From: Favolaschia claudopus
Lineage: Eukaryota; Basidiomycota; Agaricomycetes; Agaricales; Mycenaceae
Assembly: GCA_037176885.1 (NCBI GenBank)
Contig: JAWWNJ010000092.1
Span: forward strand, 186,001-250,000
Direction: 5' to 3'
Length of the DNA stretch: 64,000 bases
The notes beneath the pieces are model-generated. The model did not search any database. It was not told where the DNA came from and saw only the letters and a list, made by a program, of their open reading frames with translations. Shown one piece after another: positions 33,025 through 44,305 of this stretch. The position numbers and the translations under genes are program-made. Positions within the stretch are counted from its first letter, which is position 1. Every line of letters begins with the position of its first letter.

Positions 33025-35144
33025 GGGTTAGTGGGAAGGGCGGCGGGAATTGGGGAGCATGAGTTTTCGGGTAATGGAGATATTTAAGGCGATCAATTCA
33101 GTAATTGGCCTGATGAAAACGCGGTATCGCAACGCCAGACGACGCCACAGGGACCGCTTGCCATGCCCATACAACGGAATCAAAACATTAGACGCCAAAC
33201 CTTTGCAAAGGATTTGCAGCTTGTGCTTCGGTGCTCTCCTACCTTTTTATTTCAGTTTAGGTTTCATTTTCTAATCTTGTGGCCTCGAGAAGTCCTGAAA
33301 CGCGGGGTGAGACAGTCGTACGGACTTGTGCGGATGATCACTTCCCATTCGCTAGCCCATATATGTCGTGGCGCTAGGCTACCTTGGGTTAGCTTACTAA
33401 GCCTAGCTGCTATAGCGACCACGACGGAACCTCGGCCCGGATTGTCGGCAGAGTTCAAGATGTGTTCGGGTCATTGAATCCATGAGAGTTGGAAGAGAGG
33501 GGAGCTCGGTTGAGGGCCTCCGGTGTGCACCGCACTGCCAGTGTGCCGCAATTAATCCATCCGAAATGTTTTTTTTTCAGGTGAAGAAAGGTTTAGGAAG
33601 TCTCCATCCGCTCATTCGGAGCCAGTTGCTTTTTAGAGTAATTTGTATATTTCCGGGCTCCAAGCGACAGAGGATATACTTAAGCCTAATCATTTGAAGC
33701 CAACCTTTCCGGTTCAGATGTCCTTCAGTTAGCTGCATGCAGTGGACACAGTTGGCTAATAACTGTTCTTTCAACATCTCGAATTGAGTTTATGACGCAC
33801 TTTCCCAGAATCACTTTATCAGGCTTTATCACGCGACAAATCCGGTTGAGTAGCCGGGGCAGATGGATGCCGTAGTGTAAATTTGTAGTGAACCTCGCGT
33901 GGGAGAATGAGTTGCGACTTTACTGAGACGTTGGCGTTGCGTCCGACGTCGAGGCAATGTTACCATGTATAGAAGTTGAGAGGTGCCTGATAGCTTGATT
34001 CAACGGCGCATTATTTTAACGGTGTCGAGGCCTGCCGAGATTCAAAGTCTGAAACAAGCGAAGGCTCGGGAAAATCGCCACTACTAGTAGTAGGACTATA
34101 GGTTCAAGTTGCCCGAATCCTTTTGAGTAATATCACTGATCAGTCTGATCATAGCCGTTTAATTCGGAATGAAAGTCTGGATACTCGGTCTTGTTGATTA
34201 GATTGCATGAGGTAGTAAGTATGGACAAGGGCAGACAAAGGCATGCTGATCCTTCATCGCGGAACACTATCTTTAATTGATCAGTGGTACATGGCCTACT
34301 GGGGAAACTTTTCATATAATGACTGACCTCGCTCATTAATATTCGATTCAGAGCGGGCCGACATGTGAGGTCGAAGAGTCGGGATTGTTTCCTTTTCAAC
34401 TTACAGGCTGAAATGAACAGCCGTTAAGACTCGTTGAATATATCATTGAAGTTGAGGTCAACAAAGGCGCAACGGCCGCAGAATCACGACTCGGAGGCAC
34501 ACGGCGTATCCGATCTTCAATGGTACTAGCAGTAAGTAGTCGCAAGCTTCGCGAGCAGTTCCCGCCTCGGCGGATCCCTAGTAAAATTCGGGGCCGTCTG
34601 AAACTCTGTTCATACAGAGAGTCCGAGCTTCGCTGCGCAATACGTGGCCAAGTATTGGGCCCCTCGAATTCCGAGCTCCGGAGTCCTGAGAGACCTACCA
34701 TTTCCAGATGAGCCAAGTGCGAGGATGGAGGATCGGTTGAATTAAAGAAGTGACCTGCACGGGCTGCCGTTGGTTCTGTTATCGTTCTGTTTGAGTAGGG
34801 CGAGGCGTGAGAAATTGCTGCCTGATTGAATATACTGACGTCAAGTTGATGGCACAACACGTGTAAACTTGTGTCACAATGCGTCACGGTTGTCTTTTCC
34901 CTCTTCCATCGAGTTCACCTGTTTGCGCCGTGCGGGACGAAATTGAGCACTTGAACAATGTAGCCCTTCATGTGGTCTATTACAACATAAATAGCTGGGG
35001 CCTTTGCATTGAAAATGACGCAAGTAATTCCCACCACGAGCTTCGCCGCCTTCGCGGCGAACCACTGGCAAGTCAGCTGCTTCGTTCTTGAGCTTGAAGA
35101 AGGGCGACAGTGCCTCCTCTCCCTCCTCACTTGGAGCCCCCGCA
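33025..35144. other. Long intergenic region, no gene supported
   Basis: 2.1 kb. Open frames on the minus strand (34133-34399, 34396-34887) and plus strand (33050-33477) lack recognisable domains or splice-linked continuations. A hairpin with arms GCTAGGCT/AGCCTAGC occurs at about 33373-33405. It includes the promoters of the divergent G-alpha and fucosidase genes. Confidence 0.45.
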
Positions 35145-38100
35145 ATGGCTACCAAGACTGCGTTCCTACTCTTGCTTAGTGCTCAATTCCTGGCCGGATT
35201 TTCCGTCACGCTTCCAACCTATCCTTCGCAAACTCTTCCGTTGAATGATCTTTTCAACAATCAAGCGGCTACTTCTGAAGGCACCGGTTCTACCGCAGAC
35301 TTTGACGGAGCCGGCGGTGCCTATGATGGCCAGTCTCTCCCAACGGGCTCGTGGAAGTATGACGGACTCACCGTGGGTTTCTGGCAGCGAAATACAGACA
35401 CATGCAGTATCTAACTCAGTTCCTAGTTCGATCTCCCATCTGCATGGGGCAACGGCAATGACAACGTTCTAGCGGATGGCCAAATTCTCCAGCTACAGGA
35501 TCCTACCTTTGCTCATGAGCTCCACTTCCTATACGCTGGAGACGGAACGGGCTGTGAGCATTTTTTTCCGACTGAGGCAAATAGTGCAACTAACACACGA
35601 AAGCACCGGTTCTGTCTGTCTTCACCCTCAATTTTGCGGACAACTCTTCTTACGAAGTGAACTGTAAGAGTGTATCTTCGTGTATGAGTTTGATGCTCAG
35701 GGCGTTCTCCAGTGTACGCAAAGAATTGGTGGGTGTGGGCCAACGTCAATCGAGCCGCAATCATGACGTAAGTTCAATTTCCGTTTCTATGTTGAATTCC
35801 ATTTATTTGCTCAACCTAGCCCATTCCATTTCGAGACGACGGGAAAAAATCTCAATGGGACCAATATATTCCAATGGTCGACCTCTGTGCCTTCGGAATC
35901 TCCGATAGCCAGCATCACTTTCCCACCTCAAGCCACGAGCAATCGTATGCATGTCTTCGGTTTATCTCTCACCCCTTCGATAAACGACACGAGTGGCGGG
36001 CCGTCCCTAACCGTCCGGCGTGCACGATTTACAACGCGATGGGAAGATATAAATGGCGTCCGTGCACAGGCGGTGGAAGTTACACTCGCGAACATGCTTC
36101 CTGGGCTCACATTGTCACCAAACACCTCCATCGCATCGCGTCACACGGTTGAATTGGTGGGGACCGGCATACAGACAATCTCTCCTGGGGTTGTCAACCG
36201 GCTGGTTCCCGCGGACCAGGCGCGAATAGATGTTATGGTGACGGGAAGCACGGCAAATGGTAGCGCGGTGGTCCAAATTCGTGACGCTTCTGGCAATGTG
36301 GTTGCCACATCCGAAGAGTTCCCGACCAGCCCGCTTGTTGAAAATTATACTCCGAATGCAGATTCACTGACCATGCACGAGACGCCGTCATGGGTGAGGA
36401 TTCTCCTTCGTTCCATGAAGCGTCGTTAATTGATTATAGTGGAATGCAGCAAAATACGGTATCTTGTACGTTCAATAAATTCTGCGCTGACTCGTTGTTC
36501 GATCTCAAGTTTCCATAGCATTCATTGGGGAGTGTACAGCACTCCAGCATGGGTTAGGCTGATTTTCTTACCACAATCATTGGCCATGAATTGATAATGC
36601 TCCGGTACAGTCGCCCCCCAACCAGTACGCCGAGTGGTACGAGTGCGTGACGGGTTCTCGTATTCACTTCATGATTGACTAAATTGTCCGCTAACCTTTA
36701 GCTGGCAAATTCGACAACCGCCTGATTCCAGTAATCCGACCTGGGTTCATCATTTGAACACTTATGGCAAGGTATTCCGCTTTCTGTTTCTATGTTGCTG
36801 GAATTGAACAACTGAACAGGATGTCATCTACGACGATTTCATTCCAGATTTCACGGCGTCTAAATTCAATGCCAGTGCATGGGTTGATCTATTCGATCAG
36901 GCTGGTGCAAAATACTTCGTGCTTGTCTCGGTAGGTCAAAATATCCTTGATCATTTTTCAACTGGCCGGATACCGATCATGACTCAACACTGCAAACAGA
37001 AACATCATGACGGGTTTGCACTTTTCGATACAGGTGAGTCTTCTTCGAACCTGTTTGCATGATCAGAGTGTTCTGATCAGAGCTCAGGTAATACCACAAA
37101 TCGAAACAGCGTTCAACTGGGCCCGAAACGAGACCTTGTGGCCGAATTACTCCAAACTGCAAAGACAGAGAAACCTGACTTGCATCGAGGAACATACTAC
37201 TCGTTGCCTGAGTGGTAAGTAGATAGTTCCAGCGGAAATTCCTATTTTCATACCACGACATCCTCACTTAGGTTCAATCCCGATTTCGCAAAATACGGTT
37301 TTAGCTCGTGGCCTGGCGGTCTTGCTCACAATGCATACAATGTTTCTCCAGAATTAGAGCCGTACACTGGCCGCATCGACATCGACGACTACCTTGAGGA
37401 TCTACAGCTACCGCAGATGGTCGACCTTGCGGTAAAGTATGACACAGAGATTATGGTTAGTATAATCTTTATAAACTCTCAATTTCTTGCATTTATTGTA
37501 TTTTAGTGGTGCGATGTTGGGGGACCAAACAAAACACTGGATTTCGCTGCGACATTTTACAACCATGCGATGGACCAGGGTCGACAGGTCACGATAAACG
37601 ATCGTGAGTGAAGAACTGAATTTTCTCACTCGCGAATGTTGCTCAACGAGATCCTCAGGATGCGGCTTCCTTCCGGACTTCGACACGCCTGAGTACGCCA
37701 CGTTTGGCAGCATACAAACCGCCAAGTGGGAGTCGTCGGAAGGGATGGACCCGTTCAGTTATGGTTTGAACACAGCAACGAATGCCAGCCAGTATAAAAA
37801 TGGGAGTACCATTGTTCAGACCCTCGTGGACATTGTGTCAAAGAATGGTAACTTGTGAGTTGAATATCTGGCGCTTCTCGACAGCTCAAAATGACACTCG
37901 TTTGAAGCCTCCTTGATATCGGGCCGACGGCTGAAGGGGAGATTATTGCGCCGATGATGAATAACCTGCTTGACGCTGGGTCCTGGTTGAAATATGCTGG
38001 CGACTGCGTCTATGATACTGTAAGTCGTTTATGTTGAAATGATTGCTCAGGTTTCAAAATTGACTGTGTCGCAGGAATATTGGTTCCTCGGCTCTCAAGA

Positions 38101-38386
38101 TCCCAACCCGCAAGCGAACACGGAACCTGCGCGGTTCACTACCACACCAACAACCTTTTGTATCGTTGCATTCTCACAACCAGTCGACGGGAAGGTGACT
38201 ATCAGCAAGCGACTCCCTGTCATGGACGGAGACGACATTGTGTTGCTTCGTCCGGATGGCCCAACTACGCCACTTGCCTGGAACATTGATCAAGAAAGCG
38301 GAACACTTTCTATCGAGGTTTCAGAAAGCGATGTAACAGCTGTTGAATATGCTTGGGCTTTCGAAGTTCGCTACCAAATTGGCTGA
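35145..38386 (+). CDS. Secreted alpha-L-fucosidase, GH29
   Basis: A signal peptide (MATKTAFLLLLSAQFLAGFS) leads an N-terminal beta-rich region of about 300 residues (FDLPSAWGNGNDNVLADGQI), then the GH29 domain from AEWYEWQIRQPPD. GH29 blocks: AWVDLFDQAGAKYFVLVS, KHHDGFALFDTG, GTYYSLPEWFNPDF, IMWCDVGGPN (the Asp of WCD is the expected nucleophile), INDRCG, TAKWESSEGMDPFSYG and LLDIGPTAEGEI. A C-terminal beta domain follows, ending FEVRYQIG. Introns of 45-65 bp interrupt it more than ten times. The enzyme removes terminal L-fucose from glycans outside the cell. The N-terminal extension is larger than in minimal GH29 enzymes and may be an accessory beta-sandwich. Exact exon edges between 35410 and 36720 were not all resolved. 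Confidence 0.9.
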
Positions 38387-38517
38387 GAAGCACAGACGAA
38401 GTACCTCATTGTTTACTTGAATCTGAATGCCCTGTAACGTTGTATCTCAAATGAAACTGTTTTCCGACTCCCGGCGCACTCATCAATCAACATGGAAACA
38501 GGCATATAGAATAAAAA

Positions 38518-39390
38518 TCAGAGTTTCTTCCAGACAACAAGGCGCTCTCTGCCTACATGTGTCTCGCTTGAACATGTCGGTACCCTATCCACGATCTTTT
38601 CCCACCCGTCACCGAGCGGAGCCAAATAGTGTTCTGGACGAACAAACCATGGCGGACCCACCTCTGATTCCGGGTCAAGGGGAAAGACCAAAGTGATTAG
38701 ATGGCCTCCAGGCTTGATCAGATTATTCATCTGTTTGCCCCATTCTGCGCGCCGAGACGGAGGGATCGCCACGAAGAAACTAAGGATAGTTCGTTCTGAG
38801 CTTGAAGAGAAACGGGATTTTGGAATAAACACCAACGTATAGTCATATATGAGATCAAATTTCTGGTCGTCTGGCACTGAGAACGAGAAAAAGTCCTGAA
38901 TTCCAAAACGAGCTTTGACACCGTTCGAGAGATTCCTGTGATAGAGATAGGTCAAGACAGCACATGAAAAGAACATGCGAAGTGACGATACTTGGAAGCA
39001 TTTTGGACAGCAATTGGAGATACATCGATGGCCAAACAATCAAACCCCAGTTCGGATGCGATGTATATCGCGTCGTGTCCCTATAGCGAACGTCCAGCAA
39101 TTCTTAGAACAGAAAATCGGAACACACCGATCCACATCCCGGAACAAAAGCACGTCCATGGGTAGGAAGGGCGAGTTCACCCGACTGTGTCACCTCCTTC
39201 AGTGGAGGTTGGATGCGACCAAAATCCCACGGCGTTAAATTTTGTTTCCTTCAGATGAAGATATTGCTTAAGGTGAAGTCGGCAGGATGTTAGAGGATTC
39301 ATACCATGCTTCATCCCAGCTATGCGGGTTATCTGTGATTATCTCGCGCACTTTGGCCATGGCAGTGGTGGGTGGAGTCGATGTCGCCAT
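38518..39390 (-). CDS. TPMT-like thiol S-methyltransferase
   Basis: From MATSTPPTTAMAKVREIITD (ATG 39388-39390) to a stop at 38518. Order: a helix around SWDEAWY, PWDFGRIQPPL, LPTHGRAFVPGCG, GHDAIYIASELGFDCLAIDV (SAM-binding motif I region), ISPIAVQNASK, RFGIQDFFSF, FDLIYDYT, IPPSRRAEWGKQM, LIKPGGHLITLVFPLD, and PEHYLAPLGDGWEKI. The FVPGCGRGHD motif and length near 250 residues match thiopurine/thiocyanate methyltransferases, which use SAM to methylate sulfide or halide/thiol substrates. The gene is convergent with the fucosidase; their ends are 131 bp apart. Confidence 0.88.
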
Positions 39391-39723
39391 CTGGATGGGT
39401 TGAAGAACCTGGGGCAACGTTTTAAATTTAGTTAGGGTTTGCTTGCAGTGGTTGTACGGCGTTGTACGGTGCTGACGGGAGATGGGCGAAGGAAGTCCGG
39501 TCTTCGAGTCGGCGCTAGGGCAACTGGATGGCTGAGCGTAAAACTGTTCCTCGTGACTGGACTCCTGCGAACCAGGGCGAACCCGATTGATTTCGGGGTC
39601 ATTCAAGAGACTCAGCCCAGCCCTCCCTCTTTCAAGGCACCGCAATTTCACCGTGGTTGGATGTCAAACCCCTGAGTTCCCTCATGCGGAACTCGAAGAA
39701 AAAGAAAAAGAAAACTTTCATAT
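39391..39723. other. Promoter side of the methyltransferase gene
   Basis: 333 bp upstream of the methyltransferase, without coding signal. It ends at the target duplication of the 39.7 kb element. Confidence 0.45.
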
Positions 39724-39731
39724 AGCGAGCG

Positions 39732-39829
39732 CACCTAAGGCATCTACCTTTCCGTGCCGTAAGCGACCTCTAAGGCCCCTTTTTATGGTCGATTAAACCC
39801 CCCTCAGAGGGGTCTGCCTCCGCCGGAGG
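39732..39829 (+). repeat. Left terminal inverted repeat of the 3.73 kb element
   Basis: Starts CACCTAAGGCATCTACC, includes GTGCCGTAAGCGACCTC and ends CTCCGCCGGAGG. Its inverted partner is 43365-43462. Confidence 0.92.
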
Positions 39830-42800
39830 TTCGTCATGTATTACTAAATTAGGACGGTCTAGATTCGCCGGCAAACGCGTGACCATCGTGGGTAGCCTCC
39901 CCTTACCGTCGCGGAGGCCTCTTGAGGAACCGGAATCGACACACTATTAACCCAATCCACTCCTCTATCTCTTTGCTACTCTTGTCCCACCTACAGAGAC
40001 CTCTTTGGCACTGCCTACTGGTAGTAATACTACTAGTACTGTATGTCGCTATTCACACCAATTCAAATATTCATGCACTGGCATGGCATCGTGCTGAGAG
40101 GTCAGGGAGACTCGGACTAATAACCAGCTTCATTCTGGAGATGAGATGTTCCAAATCAGCCTCCAAAAATCACTCAGAACTTCGTATCCGACCTCTAGAA
40201 CAGGCACACAATTTGGCGGAGGCTTTGACGTAGCCTCCGCCGCAAGTTCCGTCGACCTCTGCGCTCCACAACCCATGCCCTCTTCACTTCATCTCGTGTC
40301 CTGTAGCAGCATGGCAGCCCCCCACCCAATATATATACTTGAAGCAGCAAGACCTTCACGCAATTCGGCGGAGGACCTGCTTGGACGATTGAAGTGAGCT
40401 TTGGCTTTCTCACTCTACGCTCTTCCGTTTTGTGTCTGTCACACGAATATGCGCATGTCAGCTCTATCTCTTATATCAACAGTGCGACTGATAAAATTAA
40501 TTGATGCAGATATAATTTGGCGGAGGCTTCGGCAGATGCCCCGGTCCAACCCCCACTACTTTTGAAATGCTCAGTAGACTAGTAGTTCCCTAACATGCGG
40601 TGCACTCAGCTACTTTATTGTATATAAACAGACTGATATCTGATCTGACAGGCAATATTCGACCTCCGCGAAAGGTCGGCGAAGGTTCGCGGAGGCTTCG
40701 CCAATTCCTCCGCCGCCAATACTCGGTACATAGTTCTCTAACATGCGGTGAGGATCTCATCGTACATAACCAGGTAGGTTACTATCAATCCAGCAGGCAG
40801 TATTCGGTCTCCCCAAAGGGTCGGTGAACGTTTGCGGAGGCTACGCCAAACTCCTCCGCCAGATATGATTTGGCGGAGGCTGCTCGCTATTTTCACAAAT
40901 TCTTCTACTTGCCATGCTCGGTACGTGCTCCCCTACCGTCGAATTGAAATCCCGGCTGTTATTCATACCTAAGCAGTGTTGTGTCACTCTGATACGCAAG
41001 ATATTGCCACCGCGAAGGGTCCGCGAAGGTTCGCGGAGGCTTCGTAGATGCCTCCGCCCATGGCTCCGGACAATTTAAGCCACTTTCCCCTGCTCTGATG
41101 CTATCTTAAATACACGATCTTTCCCTTGCATTTCTGTTCTCAAGCTGAGAAGATGACTAGGTACATGAATTCTCAACGTTATCGGGCTGGAATTCGGTAA
41201 GTAATAGCTACTGTGTATCTTGCGGATCGCTAGCAGGAGTCGACAAGAGATATTCTGGCATGTACCTTTCCGTTTTTGTCACAATGGAGAGCTCAATGAA
41301 TGTTCTCGATGAGTATTTCAATTGTGGTTGCACTCGTCTTGCAAGGTATTCAACTCACTCTTTATCAGCCACATAACCCGCGAATTGAACACTAAAATCG
41401 CACCTCTGGGAGGCGAGCAAAGCTCACAGTCTGCAGCTGAAAATACAAGATGAAGCCGTGGATATCTTTTTGGTTTTGAACACGTCGGAGCAATTTTTGA
41501 AGATTCAACATCCTACAATTGAAGGACACTGAAACAAAAGGAATTGAAACTGAGAGCAGCAGAGTTGTTATAGGTGTATTTAGGAAGGTAGTAGCTACGA
41601 CTCAAAACCGTCCTTTCAATGAAACACGAATATATGCACAGATATAATTCATGTTGTTGCGGAAGCTGAGAAAGCTAATGGGAACTTGCCTGTCTTTCGA
41701 GTCGTTTCGTGCACCGGTTTTTCAGAAGCTTGTAAAATCCTAGATTAAATTCAGACACCTCGGGGCAAGATAGTTGAACAATTTCCGGATGAAAACTGAT
41801 CTACTTGAGAGACAATTGTCCCACAAAAAAATTAACGGAAGAATCGAGGTTTATAATGGATCCTATTGGTGGATCAAGCGGCGTAATCCCGAGGGCAACA
41901 GTGCGCACCTATTATGTAACAAGTACCCGACAGGGTCGGCAGCGTGGCGCGGAGGTTATGTGGAGGTTGGCGGAGGTCTTGGCGGAGGTCTCGGAGAATA
42001 AGGCGGAGGTCTGCGTGGAGGTCAGGGCAGAGAGGACAGCGGAGGTCAGTACAGGACAGCGGCGGTCAGCGTGGAGGGTCGTGCGGAGGTCAGCGCAGAG
42101 GGCAGAGAAGGCCTCCGCCAACCCCGTCATTTCACTTGATACCGGAAATTCACTTCAGTCGCACAACTGGGGTGGTTATGTGGACTCGAGATTGTACAGA
42201 TAGAATCAATGGTCTATTAATCATGTTATGATACGTACTCGAACAAGAAAATAAGGAATGAAACATCGCGGAGGCCTTGGCGGAGGCTTCGCCATTTTTT
42301 TGACATTTACTGTCAAGACCGATTCTGTAAACTCTGCTATGAGAAGTTGATGAGAAGTAGTGATAATGTTTCTCATACGAGTGACGGACCACCTACCAGC
42401 TGGATCTAATGCAGAGTCTTCGCCAAGGGTGGCGGAGGCTCCGCGGGGACCTCCGCGAATACCTGTTTCTCACACAAGGGAGACCGGGGACAGTATCTTG
42501 CAGATAGAGTTAGTATGTTGAACCAATTTCCTTTATCATTCATAGAGGAACAGCTTACAGAGGCTAATGTAGAAGCAAAAGGAGCTTTCCGACGAAATCC
42601 GGCCAATCCATGCAGCTTCATCGGGTTTCAAAGTCCGTGAACCACTCGAGAATTGATCAAAGACATGTATACTGTGATTTTGAGACCAGGATTGGGCGGT
42701 TCTCAGTTAGAGGAGATCGCGGAGGCATACGGGGGTACCGGATAGTGTGCATAAGCATATGAGCGTTTGTGCTGCTTGTAGATGTATAGAGCGAGACCAG

Positions 42801-43364
42801 GCAGTGCAAAGCAGTCAAATTGAAGTGTTAACTACCCGCTTGAAGAGTCTCCGAGTCCGAGCAGGTGGCAGAATGTAGCGCGGAGGTGTTCGCGGAGGTA
42901 CAAAAATTGATAAACCTGTGTTCGTTTATGCACCCCTGCATCAGGAGAGAGAAAGGAGAGGGAGTTGAGGTGCACAAGAAGAATCTGCGTCGAGAAAGCT
43001 CGACACAAGCCGCGAGCGAAGGTTGGCGGAGGTGATGGCGAAGGCTCCGAGTGACCTCCTTGAGAGGACATATACCCGGCTCCGCAGACTGTGTAGTTGG
43101 AGGCAGCTGGCAGAGAAGTATATGTCCATTGTGTGGCCCACTATTTAGTAGAAGAGCGCAGCCGTGTGCAGGATGGTCGGCGAGGGTCGAGGTGGAGGGT
43201 TGTCGCGGAGGCCACGAGGCTCGCCCCGTTTGGGAGGCAGCTGATCCAGTCATGATAAGATACGAAACAGATTAGATTGAAGTTGACTATCATTCGCGGC
43301 AAACTCCGTTAGGCTTGAGGCCTTGAGGCGCTGGAGCCTCGGAAACCCCGGGATTATTACGTAG

Positions 43365-43462
43365 CCTCCGGCGAAGGCAGACCCCTCTGAGGGGGGTTTA
43401 ATCGACCATAAAAAGGGGCCTTAGAGGTCGCTTACGGCACCAAAAGGTGGGTGCCTGAGGTG
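43365..43462 (-). repeat. Right terminal inverted repeat of the 3.73 kb element
   Basis: Read on the minus strand it starts CACCTCAGGCACCCACC and then matches the left repeat, with one mismatch over the inner 76 bp and several in the outer 22 bp. Confidence 0.92.
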
Positions 43463-43668
43463 AGCGAGCGAAGACTTGCGAGAGCTTGCCAGCGAAAAAA
43501 GCCTGAGCGACCAAATCGATTCTCGCTTGTCCCCAAACTCTCCCTCTCTCTCATACGAGGAACAAGTTGGGAGCAAGGGAAAAGTAGATGGTCGCGATTC
43601 AAAAATTCAACTGTCACGTCTCTCACGTGGTGTGTGACTGGTGACGCAACGCCAAGAACTCAACCACG

Positions 43669-44176
43669 ATGAAGAGCAGCGACATTTTGCTAATCCTCGT
43701 ACGTCGAGCCGTCTTCACTGGAATTATTCGAACTCTTAGCTTCAGGACACCCACAGGTTGCGATTTTATGTCCCCCCATTGCCACTTTCCTCATCTCAGG
43801 TTGCGGAGCTGACCTATTCATCAGTATCTGTCTCTCCATGTAAGTGAACCTACCGAGCCGTTTCGAGCGACCAACTTACAGAAAAAAAGCATCGGATATC
43901 TTCCTGGTCACATTGTAGGGTTTCGTTTTCGGTAATGATTCATAAATTGACGCGTTGTGAATAGCACGCGTTCTGGCTCATTTACCGTAAAATAAAGGCT
44001 GAGGAGCGGTTTGGTGAAGGCGGTTTCAGATGTAGGTCTCACAACTGTCTCCTTTTGCTCATTTGATCATTGACAATCTCGCAGATACGGGCTATGGAAA
44101 CTTCGAACAAGCCTACAATGTTGTTCCTGCTGCGCCTCCGCCCTCTTACGGTGCTGCGGTGAGCGGCAATCCCTGA
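43669..44176 (+). CDS. PMP3: Pmp3-family plasma membrane proteolipid, copy 2
   Basis: Five exons from MKSSDILLIL (ATG 43669-43671) to SYGAAVSGNP with TGA 44174-44176, about 97 residues. Two membrane helices: LLILVAILCPPIATFLISG and DLFISICLSIIGYLPGHIHAF, then YRKIKAEERFGEGGFRY. It shares the intron before GYxPGH with copy 1 at 28771 but has two extra introns (after LLIL and after GHI), so the copies are old paralogues, not a recent duplication. The 3.73 kb transposon ends only 199 bp upstream of the ATG, inside the likely promoter. Confidence 0.93.
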
Positions 44177-44305
44177 GTATTGTATCGTTGGCTTGCGCCG
44201 AACAAGTTTTTTTACCGATCCACGATGAAGCTCGAATGGGTATCTACGGTGTTCTAGTATTCATCTATCGTACAATACACACTGATTTCTCAGTTCCTTC
44301 CTCTT

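Larger units (their letters stand above)
39724..43470. mobile_element. 3.73 kb non-coding TIR transposon with 8-bp TSD
   Basis: Element 39732-43462, flanked by the perfect 8-bp direct repeat AGCGAGCG (39724-39731 and 43463-43470). Its termini are inverted: CACCTAAGG... at the left and CACCTCAGG... read inward from the right. They extend about 98 bp (39732-39829 and 43365-43462), and the inner 76 bp differ at one base. Inside, no ORF longer than about 140 codons or with a domain is present. GGCGGAGGC/GCGGAGG and GCCTCCGCC motifs recur many times in both orientations, often as near-palindromic pairs. The 8-bp duplication and CA-start fit hAT, P-like or Kyakuja-Dileera-Zisupton elements. The latter are common in basidiomycetes. 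The element is non-autonomous. Confidence 0.9.

Noticed and set aside
34021..34130. Possible tRNA (GGTTCAAG near 34100)
   Set aside because: No acceptor or anticodon stems could be paired around it.
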